This document shows, one piece after another, positions 1 to 5,836 of a stretch of 8,300 bases of DNA. The notes below the pieces were generated by a model, which was not told the origin of the DNA, made no database searches, and worked only from the letters and a program-made list of their open reading frames with translations. The stretch covers positions 1 to 8,300 of the forward strand of contig CAZADH010000279.1 in the NCBI GenBank assembly GCA_964483805.1. The letters run 5' to 3'. Within the stretch, counting starts at the first letter, position 1. Each line of letters starts with the position of its first letter. The stretch is from CAZADH01 sp964483805. Its GTDB lineage: Bacteria; Muiribacteriota; Ozemobacteria; Ozemobacterales; Ozemobacteraceae. A program made the position numbers and the translations under genes.

Positions 1-876
1 GAAGAGAGCGGCCCCATCGGCGACGACGGCGGCGACATCTACCCGATGTCGAGCATGGGCGAGATTCTTCATTGGTGTGAAGACAACGGCAAGAGCTTCT
101 GGGAATACGTCAAAGAGTGCGAACCCTGGGACGTCTGGGATCACCTGGCCGAGGTCTGGCTGACCATGAAAGAGGCCATCGAGCGCGGTCTCGAAGAGGA
201 GGCCGTCCTGCCGGGGCCGCTGAATCTGCGGCGCAAGGCAGCGACCTATCACATTCGCGCCACCGGGTCGAAGAAGAACATCCGCTCGCGAGGCCTGGTG
301 TTTGCCTACGCGCTGGCGGTCAGCGAAGAAAACGCGTCGGGCGGCAAGATCGTGACAGCGCCGACGTGCGGGTCGTCGGGCGTGGTCCCGGCCGTGCTCT
401 ATCACTTCCAGAAGAGCCGCCGATTCAGTGACGCCCGCATTCTGCGCGCCCTGGCGACGGCCGGCCTGATCGGCAATCTCGTCAAGACCAACGCCTCGAT
501 TTCGGGCGCCGAGGTCGGCTGCCAGGGCGAGGTCGGCGTGGCCTGCGCGATGGCGGCGGGGGCCGCCTGCCAGTTGTTCGGCGGCACGCCGGCGCAGATC
601 GAGTACGCCGCCGAGATGGGGCTCGAGCATCACCTGGGCATGACCTGCGACCCGGTGGGCGGTCTCGTGCAGATCCCGTGCATCGAGCGCAATGCCTATG
701 CCGCGGCGCGCGCGCTCGACGCCAATCTCTTTTCATCGTTCACCGACGGCGTCCATCGGGTCTCGTTCGACAAGGTCGTGCAGGTCATGATGCAGACCGG
801 GCACGACCTGCCCAACCTCTACAAAGAAACCAGCGAGGGCGGCCTGGCCAAGGATTACCGGCCGATGAAGCGGTAG
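1..876 (+). CDS. sdaA: L-serine dehydratase (L-serine ammonia-lyase), iron-sulfur type, C-terminal part
   Basis: This cytosolic enzyme deaminates L-serine to pyruvate and ammonia using a 4Fe-4S cluster. The reading frame is open from base 1, so the 5' part, probably the beta domain and the linker, lies outside the window. The visible alpha domain has the family hallmarks: an APTCGSSG segment at about 358-381, GCQGEVGVAC with its first Cys at 520-522, MTCDPVGG with Cys at 646-648, and IPCIERN with Cys at 679-681. These three cysteines match the known cluster ligands of bacterial L-serine dehydratases. The end (ETSEGGLA, then a short basic tail) is normal for the family, and the stop is TAG at 874-876. 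The C-terminal regulatory cysteine of some type 2 enzymes is absent. The next gene on this strand is about 600 bp away, so the gene closes its transcription unit. The family call is very secure; the symbol is used generically. Confidence 0.95.
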   Translation, partial: EESGPIGDDGGDIYPMSSMGEILHWCEDNGKSFWEYVKECEPWDVWDHLAEVWLTMKEAIERGLEEEAVLPGPLNLRRKAATYHIRATGSKKNIRSRGLVFAYALAVSEENASGGKIVTAPTCGSSGVVPAVLYHFQKSRRFSDARILRALATAGLIGNLVKTNASISGAEVGCQGEVGVACAMAAGAACQLFGGTPAQIEYAAEMGLEHHLGMTCDPVGGLVQIPCIERNAYAAARALDANLFSSFTDGVHRVSFDKVVQVMMQTGHDLPNLYKETSEGGLAKDYRPMKR

Positions 877-1380
877 GAGAGACGGGGGCGCGTGCCGGAT
901 CTCGGTGCGCTGCCTCTCCGCGGCGGCCAGCATCCCGCGCACCTTCTGCTCTTCGAGCGCCTGCGGGGTCGGTGCAACATCGGCGTCCATCGTCGCCATC
1001 TTTGCCTCTTTCTGCGCTGCGGCTTGCGCTTCTGCAGCAGCACGGGCATCGGCCAGTGCCTGCATGTCGACCGTCGTCGGGTTCGCCTGATTGTTGAGCA
1101 GCACCGACGGTACAATCGTCTCGGCCATCGACTGCGCTTTCTGCGCAGACAGGCCCGGGAAACGTTGCCTGATGAACGTGGCGATTTCAGCGCGCGTCGC
1201 GTCGCCAAGAATCGACAGGTCATTCACTGCCGCGGCACGTCCGACTGCGTTCTTCGCGATTGCCGACAGCGTTCCTTCCTCTGCCATGGCGCCCCCGATC
1301 TTCGTGCCGATCTCGGATCCAAACCTTGCCGACAGTGCATCGGCCATAGCATTCGTGGTAGACTCTGGGGTGATCGTCAC
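733..1380 (-). CDS. Hypothetical Ala-rich protein, antisense overlap with sdaA (doubtful)
   Basis: I do not recognise this protein. The ORF starts at GTG 1380 (an ATG at 1347 is possible) and would encode 215 residues. The first ~165 residues look like a soluble helical protein: mixed polar and hydrophobic residues, a long Ala/Glu/Gln/Lys stretch at about 105-160 likely to be helical or coiled coil, and ordinary codon choice. The last ~48 residues are read antisense through the conserved 3' end of the serine dehydratase gene and are probably not real protein. A native stop may therefore have been lost, or the gene truncated. A GGCGAG sequence touches the GTG with no spacing, so the translation signal is poor. 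Overlapping plus-strand frames in 892-1464 give low-complexity Cys/Arg/Ser-rich translations and look like shadows. It could be a gene fragment or a chance ORF in GC-rich DNA. Confidence 0.33.
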   Translation of the reverse strand: MTITPESTTNAMADALSARFGSEIGTKIGGAMAEEGTLSAIAKNAVGRAAAVNDLSILGDATRAEIATFIRQRFPGLSAQKAQSMAETIVPSVLLNNQANPTTVDMQALADARAAAEAQAAAQKEAKMATMDADVAPTPQALEEQKVRGMLAAAERQRTEIRHAPPSLLPLHRPVILGQAALAGFFVEVGQVVPGLHHDLHDLVERDPMDAVGER

Positions 1381-1479
1381 CTCGCCGTTTCGTTGTCGAG
1401 TTCAGGCGCCAAACGCGTGACCGCCCAGACCCATCATGACCGATTGACCGGCAGCGACAACTGAATACAAGGTAATCAA

Positions 1480-1758
1480 GTGAACCAAGTGAGATTTTTC
1501 ATCGACCCTCACACTGGTAACCCGCATCTGTGAAAACACAATGTGACGGAAGATGAGGCACTTGAAGTGATGGCGAATGCCGACGGTGATAGGCGTTCGC
1601 GCAACGGAACTCGCGTCATCGTTGGCCAGACAGACGCCGGCCGATACCTTCGAGTGTTCTATTTTGTCGACGGTGAGAGCGTTGTCGTGATGACGGCGTT
1701 CGATCTACCGCCTAAGCAGCTACGGGCGTTCAAGAAGCTGCGAAAGAAGAAGTCATGA
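1480..1758 (+). pseudogene. DUF4258/BrnT-like toxin gene with in-frame TGA after codon 17
   Basis: The family appears to be small RNase-like toxins with a BrnT/DUF4258-type fold. The part after 1543 shows the typical middle and end: VTEDEAL, then RSRNGTR, GQTDAGRYLRVFYF, VVVMTAFDL, and a basic Arg/Lys-rich tail. The usual N-terminus of such proteins (hydrophobic strand, then IDP.TG.PH) is visible just upstream in the same frame, from GTG 1480: RFFIDPHTGNPHL. It is cut off by TGA at 1531-1533, followed by KHN and VTEDEAL. An AAGG at 1469-1472, 7 nt before GTG 1480, is a reasonable ribosome binding site, whereas GTG 1543 has none. A product started at GTG 1543 would be 71 residues and lack the first strand. 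The gene overlaps the antitoxin-like gene by 4 nt (ATGA), typical of such operons. TGA ends neighbouring genes, so recoding is unlikely. The family call is from memory of homologues and moderately sure. Confidence 0.7.
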
Positions 1759-1982
1759 AAAAGCAGAAACTGCCCAAGGGATGGACCGAAGAGCGAATCA
1801 TGAAGATCATCGAGCACTACGAAAACCAAAGCGACGATGAAGCGATCGCCGAAGACGAGGCCGGATTCAGTCGAGAGGCCACCTGCCTGGTCGAGGTTGA
1901 CCGCAGCATGTTGCCGGCAGTCCGACGTGCTATCGCCAGAGAGCAAGCCAAGCGCAAGCGCCTGAAGACGAAGGCGGCGTGA
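1755..1982 (+). CDS. Antitoxin-like partner of the upstream DUF4258/BrnT-like toxin
   Basis: This is a small 75-residue protein of the kind that follows DUF4258/BrnT-like toxin genes. It starts with a short basic segment (KKQKLPKGW), then an amphipathic helix with EERIMKIIEHYE, an acidic stretch QSDDEAIAEDEAGF at about residues 30-43, a strand with CLVEVD, and a basic C-terminal helix ending in a Lys/Arg-rich tail. The KLPKGW...ER...HYE...EEA.AEDEA pattern is the recurring signature I associate with this antitoxin family. The expected role is to bind and neutralise the toxin, and perhaps to repress the operon. No helix-turn-helix or ribbon-helix-helix domain is obvious. The ATG overlaps the toxin stop (ATGA, 1755-1758), which implies translational coupling. 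The preceding A/G-rich tract could act as a weak ribosome binding site. The frame is intact although the toxin frame is interrupted. Local GC is low for the window (28 of 60 bases in 1741-1800). Confidence 0.65.
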   Translation: MKKQKLPKGWTEERIMKIIEHYENQSDDEAIAEDEAGFSREATCLVEVDRSMLPAVRRAIAREQAKRKRLKTKAA

Positions 1983-2170
1983 CCCCCACGCCACCGTCTG
2001 CGCCCGCTACTCGAAAATTGACGAGCCAGAGGCGGCGTTTGTCTGTCATATATTTACGCGGTATGCACATGACGCCGGTCCCCACACTGTTGCGCGCGGA
2101 GGTAAGCCCGCAGTATCCTGCACACGGGCCGGCGAGCCGTGAGACAGGCCCTGCTGGTGCGAGAGTTGGC

Positions 2171-2193
2171 GGTCAGCTTTGTGGTTGCTGACC
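2171..2193 (+). other. Stem-loop upstream of the helicase remnant, 7-bp perfect stem
   Basis: GGTCAGC at 2171-2177 and GCTGACC at 2187-2193 form a perfect 7-bp inverted repeat around a 9-nt loop. It lies about 50 bp before the helicase start codon. No T-run follows, so it does not look like an intrinsic terminator for the antitoxin-like gene. It could be an operator or part of a folded leader. The pairing is seen directly; the function is inferred. Confidence 0.4.
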
Positions 2194-2200
2194 AGATCAC

Positions 2201-2224
2201 GCGATTGCCAATTTGGGTGATCGC
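2201..2224 (+). other. Second stem-loop, 9-bp stem with 6-nt loop, 20 nt before the helicase ATG
   Basis: As RNA, the nine bases at 2201-2209 (GCGATTGCC) pair with 2216-2224 (GGTGATCGC) through seven Watson-Crick pairs and two G-U pairs around the loop AATTTG. It begins 7 nt after the previous stem-loop and ends 20 nt before ATG 2245. As DNA it is an imperfect palindrome and could bind a dimeric regulator; as RNA it could influence access to the weak ribosome binding site. No T-run follows. The structure is visible; the role is a guess. Confidence 0.4.
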
Positions 2225-2244
2225 CCGACCCGATAGAGACAACC

Positions 2245-2694
2245 ATGGCAAAACTCGAGGATCTCCGCGCCAACGCAGTCGTCAGAGGCATCCTGCCAAA
2301 CTGCCTGGTCACCGTCGTCAGCGTGCAGTGGTTCGGCGATGACGCGCTCGAACTGACCTACAAAACGCCGACCGGCGCGGTCGCCAACGAACTGCTCTAC
2401 CGCACCGACGAACCGCGTTTCGAGATCGAGGTCGCCGGTCGCCCGTGGAACTTCGACGGCGATGGGGCCCGCTTCCGCCTCGTCTCCGAGGCGCATCGCA
2501 TCCGCCTGGCGCATCTGTTCGACCCGGTGCTCGCGGTGCACACCTCGCTGGTCGACCCATTGCCGCACCAGATCACCGCGGTCTATCAAGAAATGCTGCC
2601 ACGGCAACCGCTGCGCTTCCTGCTCGCCGACGACCCTGGCGCCGGCAAAACGATCATGGCCGGCCTTCTCATTAAAGAGTCGAGTGGCGCGTGA
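2245..2694 (+). pseudogene. N-terminal remnant of a SNF2/HepA-like helicase (defence-associated)
   Basis: The translation matches the start of a large family of SNF2-type helicase-related proteins found in anti-phage loci with DUF1156 methyltransferases and DUF499 ATPases. Landmarks are the N-terminal VRGILP and VTVVSVQWFG segments, NELLYR.DEP at about 49-57, FRLVSEAHRIRLAHLFDP at 77-94, a Q-motif-like PLPHQITAVY at 105-114, and the Walker A motif DDPGAGKT at 129-136. Full-length relatives are roughly 900-1100 residues. This copy stops at 149, right after AGLLIKE, where homologues continue with the rest of RecA domain 1. The DEAH box, domain 2 and C-terminal region are all missing. ATG 2245 is chosen because homologues begin with a similar MAKL-type start; the ribosome binding site is weak (AGAGA). 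The TGA stop overlaps the GTG of the next fragment (GTGA, 2691-2694). It is almost certainly inactive as a helicase. Confidence 0.85.
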
Positions 2695-3461
2695 TCAGGC
2701 TCTCGGGGCAAGACGGCCTGGCCGTCCGCGCCGGCAAGAAGATGATCAACGACAGCCTGCTGACCACAGCCATGGGGCCGGCAATCCTGCGCCACGAGCT
2801 CGATCGCGTGCCGCTCTGGCGCGACAACCACGTCGAGATCCAGCAACTGGTTCAGGATTTTGCGAGTTATTTGTATTTACCGCGCTTGCAAAAACCTGCG
2901 GCATTGCTCACGGCCATACGCGACGGCCTGGGTCTGCTGACCTGGGAAAACGACTCGTTCGCCTATGCCGACGAGTATGACGGCGGCAGGAAACGTTACA
3001 AGGCGTTGCGCTGCGGCGAGCGGGTGAACATCGCCGAAGACGACCCGCGCGGTCTGCTGGTGAAGTCGGCCGTTGCCCTGACGCAGCAGAATGCCGAGAT
3101 TTTTGATGACCCGTGCGCCGGGGTCCCGTCATTCATGCGGCCGCGGCCGCCTCAGCCCCACCCTCACCCGGGCGGCGAGACGACCGGTGACCCGACACCA
3201 GTACCCCCACCACCTCCGGCGCCGCGCAATACGCGGTATTTCGGCACCGTCGATCTCAACCCCGAGCGGGTCGGCCGCGACGCCAGCAAGATCGCCGACG
3301 AAGTGATCTCGCACCTGGTTGGCCTCGTCGGCGCGAACGTCACGGTGTCGCTCGAGATCCACGCCGAGATCCCCGACGGCGCGCCCGATCACGTGATCCG
3401 CATCGTCACCGAAAACGGCCGCGTCCTGAAGTTCAAGACGCAGGGGTTTGCGAAAGAGTGA
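2691..3461 (+). pseudogene. C-terminal remnant of a DUF499-family (AAA+-like) ATPase
   Basis: This is the last ~256 residues of what is normally an ATPase of about 1000 residues, predicted to act with a DUF1156 DNA methyltransferase and a helicase in phage defence. Features matching the family's C-terminal part are GPAILRHELDRVPLWR at about 29-44, FASYLYLPRL at 57-66, AIRDGL and LLTWEND at 75-88, FAYAD at 90-94, a Pro-rich linker at 150-178, and a final conserved domain with VGRDASKIADEVISHL and EIHAEIPDGAPDHV, ending in a basic/aromatic tail. The Walker motifs and ATPase core are missing. The frame can be read upstream past GTG 2691 to about 2682, so homology probably begins at the junction, not at this GTG. 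The start overlaps the helicase stop by 4 nt, so a product could be made by coupling. An AGGAGAG motif follows the stop, but no credible gene follows it on this strand. Confidence 0.82.
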
Positions 3462-3559
3462 ACAGGAGAGACACGCGGGGGGTGTGGGGCCGAAGCGCGA
3501 AGACCAGCGCACGTTTGCCAACCGGGCCGGTCATGCTCAATCCCGGGCCGGCACGGGCG

Positions 3560-4144
3560 TCAGACCCCGACCGGACACATCCAGATCAACTGGATCTCCT
3601 CGGGCAATTCCGGGTAGGCCCGGCAGTTGATCGCCGTCAATACGCTCCCCTGCGCCGCATAGAACCGGCACGCCGGCACGTTGATGTTCTGCGTCTCGAT
3701 CTTCAACTCGGTCACTTTGCGCTGCCGACACCAGTCGAGCGCGGCCGCAAACAACGCGCGCCCGACGCCACGCCCGCGCGATGCCACCGCGACGCGTAGA
3801 TCCCAGAGCACCGCCAGATCGGTCCGGCCCTCGAGCATGTTGACGCCGGGCGTGTTCCAGGCGACCGCCGCCCCGCCAACCAGTTGCCCGGCATCATGCG
3901 CAGTCATGATGCCCCAGTTCGCGATATCGAAGGTGGCCGGCCAGTCGACGGGTTGATTGCCCGGGTGGTCGTATTCTTTGACATACGGCGTATTGACTTG
4001 CCGCAACGCCAACGGAATGCCGATGCAGCTTGGTCCGGGCGGCACCGGCGCATAGATCTCGCGAACCCTGAACGAGATCGGCACGCTCTGGTAGCGTTCG
4101 AGCGGGAACCGCGGATCATCAAGAATGCTGATCGATGTCGCCAT
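3560..4144 (-). CDS. GNAT family N-acetyltransferase, streptothricin acetyltransferase-like
   Basis: This is a predicted cytosolic acetyl-CoA-dependent N-acetyltransferase of 194 residues. The C-terminal half carries the GNAT core: DLRVAVASRGRGVGRALF at about residues 116-133, in which RGRGVG forms the pyrophosphate-binding loop, then a helix (AALDWCR), the strand segment LKIETQNINVPACRFY, and the closing IQLIWM strand. The ETQ.IN..AC.FY pattern followed by a strand-Pro-acidic turn resembles streptothricin acetyltransferases, which have similar length, so a small amine or antibiotic substrate is conceivable but not shown. ATG 4144 is chosen because AGGAGA (plus-strand 4152-4157) sits 7 nt upstream; an in-frame extension to 4270 would read through that site. 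The gene is convergent with the DUF499 remnant and divergent from the FGE-sulfatase lipoprotein gene. The GNAT call is secure; the substrate is unknown. Confidence 0.88.
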   Translation of the reverse strand: MATSISILDDPRFPLERYQSVPISFRVREIYAPVPPGPSCIGIPLALRQVNTPYVKEYDHPGNQPVDWPATFDIANWGIMTAHDAGQLVGGAAVAWNTPGVNMLEGRTDLAVLWDLRVAVASRGRGVGRALFAAALDWCRQRKVTELKIETQNINVPACRFYAAQGSVLTAINCRAYPELPEEIQLIWMCPVGV

Positions 4145-4151
4145 GCCGCTG

Positions 4152-4157
4152 TCTCCT
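4152..4157 (-). promoter_or_regulatory. Ribosome binding site of the GNAT gene
   Basis: AGGAGA on the minus strand lies 7 nt before ATG 4144. It decides the start in favour of the 194-residue protein over the longer in-frame ORF beginning at 4270. Confidence 0.8.
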
Positions 4158-4186
4158 CGAGAATCGATGCGGTGGGATGCCTCGCC

Positions 4187-4192
4187 ATTGTA
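4187..4192 (-). promoter_or_regulatory. Possible -10 element for the GNAT gene
   Basis: TACAAT on the minus strand matches TATAAT at five of six positions and lies 42 nt before ATG 4144, giving a plausible short leader. No convincing -35 hexamer is seen 16-18 nt upstream of it, so this is tentative. Confidence 0.28.
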
Positions 4193-4216
4193 ACGCATTG
4201 GCAGGCGGGGCATGGC

Positions 4217-4241
4217 CGTCGGCGCTCGACCTAGGCCGACG
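4217..4241. other. Inverted repeat in the divergent intergenic region
   Basis: CGTCGGC at 4217-4223 and GCCGACG at 4235-4241 form a perfect 7-bp inverted repeat around an 11-nt spacer. It lies between the divergent GNAT and FGE-sulfatase lipoprotein genes. No T-run follows, so an operator-like site is more likely than a terminator. The function is inferred from location only. Confidence 0.35.
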
Positions 4242-4245
4242 CTCC

Positions 4246-4258
4246 TGTCATCCTGACA
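4246..4258. other. Short palindrome TGTCA-TCC-TGACA
   Basis: TGTCA (4246-4250) and TGACA (4254-4258) are perfect inverted half-sites with a 3-nt spacer, the geometry of a small dimeric-regulator operator. It lies about 50 bp before the lipoprotein start codon and 5 nt after the previous inverted repeat. A 5-bp match can arise by chance in any intergenic region. Confidence 0.3.
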
Positions 4259-4297
4259 TGGAAACAGCAAACTCGCTCCCCGACTTCGTCACGCACC

Positions 4298-4303
4298 AGG
4301 AGA
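4298..4303 (+). promoter_or_regulatory. Ribosome binding site of the FGE-sulfatase lipoprotein gene
   Basis: AGGAGA lies 6 nt before ATG 4310 and fixes this start. The encoded N-terminus is a normal lipoprotein signal peptide, which supports the same choice. Confidence 0.8.
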
Positions 4304-4309
4304 CCGCCC

Positions 4310-5836
4310 ATGAACCCAAGACTTCTCACCACCTCCCTGATCGGCGCCTGCCTCGTCTTTGCGCTCGTGCTCGTCGGGTGCCTGCAACACGATGACGGAG
4401 CCAACCCTGCCGCCCTGTCGCTGGCGGCAGACGCCGCGACGCGCGCAAATCCGGGCGCGGCCGGTCGGGCCGAGGTGCGCTTCGCCGTTCAGGTGAGCCC
4501 CGGCAACGCGGTGGGGCCGTTCGCGGCGGCGGTGCGGCCGAGCAAAGCGGCATCGCCAACCGTGTCCGTGTGCCTGACCTCGATCTTTGTCGGCAACACC
4601 TTGAGTCCGACGATCGCCGCGACCCACACGGCCACTGTCGACAGCAATGGGCGGGCCGATCTCGCGATCTCGACACCGGCCGTCCCGACCGTGGCCCAGG
4701 TCAAGATCACGGCCGGGGCGATCGGCACCTACACCGACTTTCGGGGCGCGCTCGACCTCGCCCTCGGGCCCAACACCATCGTGGTTCAACCCGTGAGCAC
4801 CGGCATGACCCAGGATGTGGCGGCACAGACGATCCTGACGCTCGTGGCCAGTCCGACGGCGTTCGCCAAAGCTCCCCGCACTCTTGCGGCAAATGTATTG
4901 CAGATCATCACCACCGCGAATCGGTCCGGAGACATCAATACGGTGTATGCTTCTTCTGCAGCAGCGGTCGCCGGCGCCTGGGCCGCGACCAACACCGGCA
5001 CCAACGCCGGAACCGGCACAGGGACCGGCGCCGGGGCGGCACCGTCGGTCGATCTCGGGGGCGGCGTCACCATGAACTTCGCCACCCTCCCGGCGGGCAC
5101 TTTCACGATGGGCAGCCCGGACAACGAGCCGAATCGAGAGAGCAACGAGGGGCCGCAGCACCAGGTGACGATCAGCAGGGCGCTGGTCGTGCAAACCACC
5201 GAAGTAACGCAGGCGCAGTGGTTGCGCGTCATGGGGTCGTGGCCGGGAACCGCGCCGTCGAGCCGCTACGGGGTCGGCGACACATATCCGGCCTACGGCA
5301 TCAACTGGCCCGACGCCGTGCGCTTCTGCAACACCCTGTCGACGCGCCGTGGGCTGACCCCCTGCTACGCCCACGCAGATGGATCGACGACGATCTACGA
5401 CAACGGCTCGATCACCTGCGACCTGACGAAAACTGGGTACCGTCTGCCGACCGAGGCGGAGTGGGAGTATGCGTGTCGCGCCAACACGACCACAACCTTC
5501 TACTGGGGCTCGTCCCTGGATGGCGCCTACTGTTGGTTGCCCTCGGTCAGCAACCAGAGCACCAACCCGGTCGGGACAAAGCTGCCCAACGGCTGGGGGC
5601 TCTACGACATGAACGGCAATGTCTGGGAATGGTGCTGGGACTGGTACGGCAGCTACAGCGCCGGTGCTGCGGTCGACCCGACCGGGACGATGCACGAGTC
5701 CTTCCGCATTCTTCGCGGCGGCAGCTTCAACAATTTCGACATGGATCTGCGCTCCGCGAACCGCGAATACCAGACGCCGCAGTATCGCGAAAACTTCGTC
5801 GGGTTCCGGGTGGTGCGCTCGGCGTCGGGGATCTGA
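4310..5836 (+). CDS. Lipoprotein with C-terminal FGE-sulfatase (SUMF1-like) domain, probably non-catalytic
   Basis: This 508-residue exported protein begins with a lipoprotein signal peptide: a hydrophobic stretch at residues 8-23 ending in the lipobox LVGC, with Cys24 as the lipidation site. Residues about 55-165 are beta-rich and Ig- or transthyretin-like, followed by a helical segment at 168-205. A Thr/Gly-rich linker at about 228-243 leads to an FGE-sulfatase domain at 248-505. Hallmarks are FTMGSPDNEPNRESNEGPQH at 265-284, TTEVTQAQW at 296-304, YRLPTEAEWEYACR at 377-390, GLYDMNGNVWEW at 430-441 and VGFRVV at 497-502. Where formylglycine-generating enzymes have their two catalytic cysteines, this protein reads GGSFNNFDMDLRSANR with none, so it is more likely a surface binding or structural protein than a sulfatase activator. 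No sulfatase gene is nearby. It is tail to tail with a second FGE-sulfatase gene. Confidence 0.9.
   Translation: MNPRLLTTSLIGACLVFALVLVGCLQHDDGANPAALSLAADAATRANPGAAGRAEVRFAVQVSPGNAVGPFAAAVRPSKAASPTVSVCLTSIFVGNTLSPTIAATHTATVDSNGRADLAISTPAVPTVAQVKITAGAIGTYTDFRGALDLALGPNTIVVQPVSTGMTQDVAAQTILTLVASPTAFAKAPRTLAANVLQIITTANRSGDINTVYASSAAAVAGAWAATNTGTNAGTGTGTGAGAAPSVDLGGGVTMNFATLPAGTFTMGSPDNEPNRESNEGPQHQVTISRALVVQTTEVTQAQWLRVMGSWPGTAPSSRYGVGDTYPAYGINWPDAVRFCNTLSTRRGLTPCYAHADGSTTIYDNGSITCDLTKTGYRLPTEAEWEYACRANTTTTFYWGSSLDGAYCWLPSVSNQSTNPVGTKLPNGWGLYDMNGNVWEWCWDWYGSYSAGAAVDPTGTMHESFRILRGGSFNNFDMDLRSANREYQTPQYRENFVGFRVVRSASGI

Noticed and set aside
892..1464. Plus-strand ORF of 190 codons after sdaA
   Set aside because: Its translation is a Cys/Arg/Ser-rich shadow of the minus-strand frame, with no ribosome binding site or recognisable motif.
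1444..1471. Promoter TTGACC with a TACAAG -10 before the toxin
   Set aside because: The -10 matches only four of six bases and overlaps the ribosome binding site of GTG 1480; transcription from it would be nearly leaderless, so it cannot be combined with that start.
1531..1533. TGA in the toxin as selenocysteine or as recoded Trp/Gly
   Set aside because: No convincing hairpin follows the codon, the family does not use selenocysteine, and several genes here end in TGA with open TGA-free frames before it, so a simple nonsense mutation is the better reading.
2018..2054. TTGACG and TATATT as a promoter for the helicase remnant
   Set aside because: The two hexamers are 25 nt apart, far outside the usual 16-18 nt spacing.
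3522..3551. Direct repeat CCGGGCCGG (3522-3530 and 3543-3551) as an attachment site or terminator
   Set aside because: It is a 9-base GC-only match in GC-rich DNA, does not form a stem with itself across the gap, and has no integrase nearby.
4289..5695. Minus-strand ORF of 468 codons opposite the FGE-sulfatase lipoprotein gene
   Set aside because: It is Arg/Gly/Asp-rich low-complexity sequence, exactly antisense to a gene with a clear signal peptide and domain, as expected from GC-rich codon bias.
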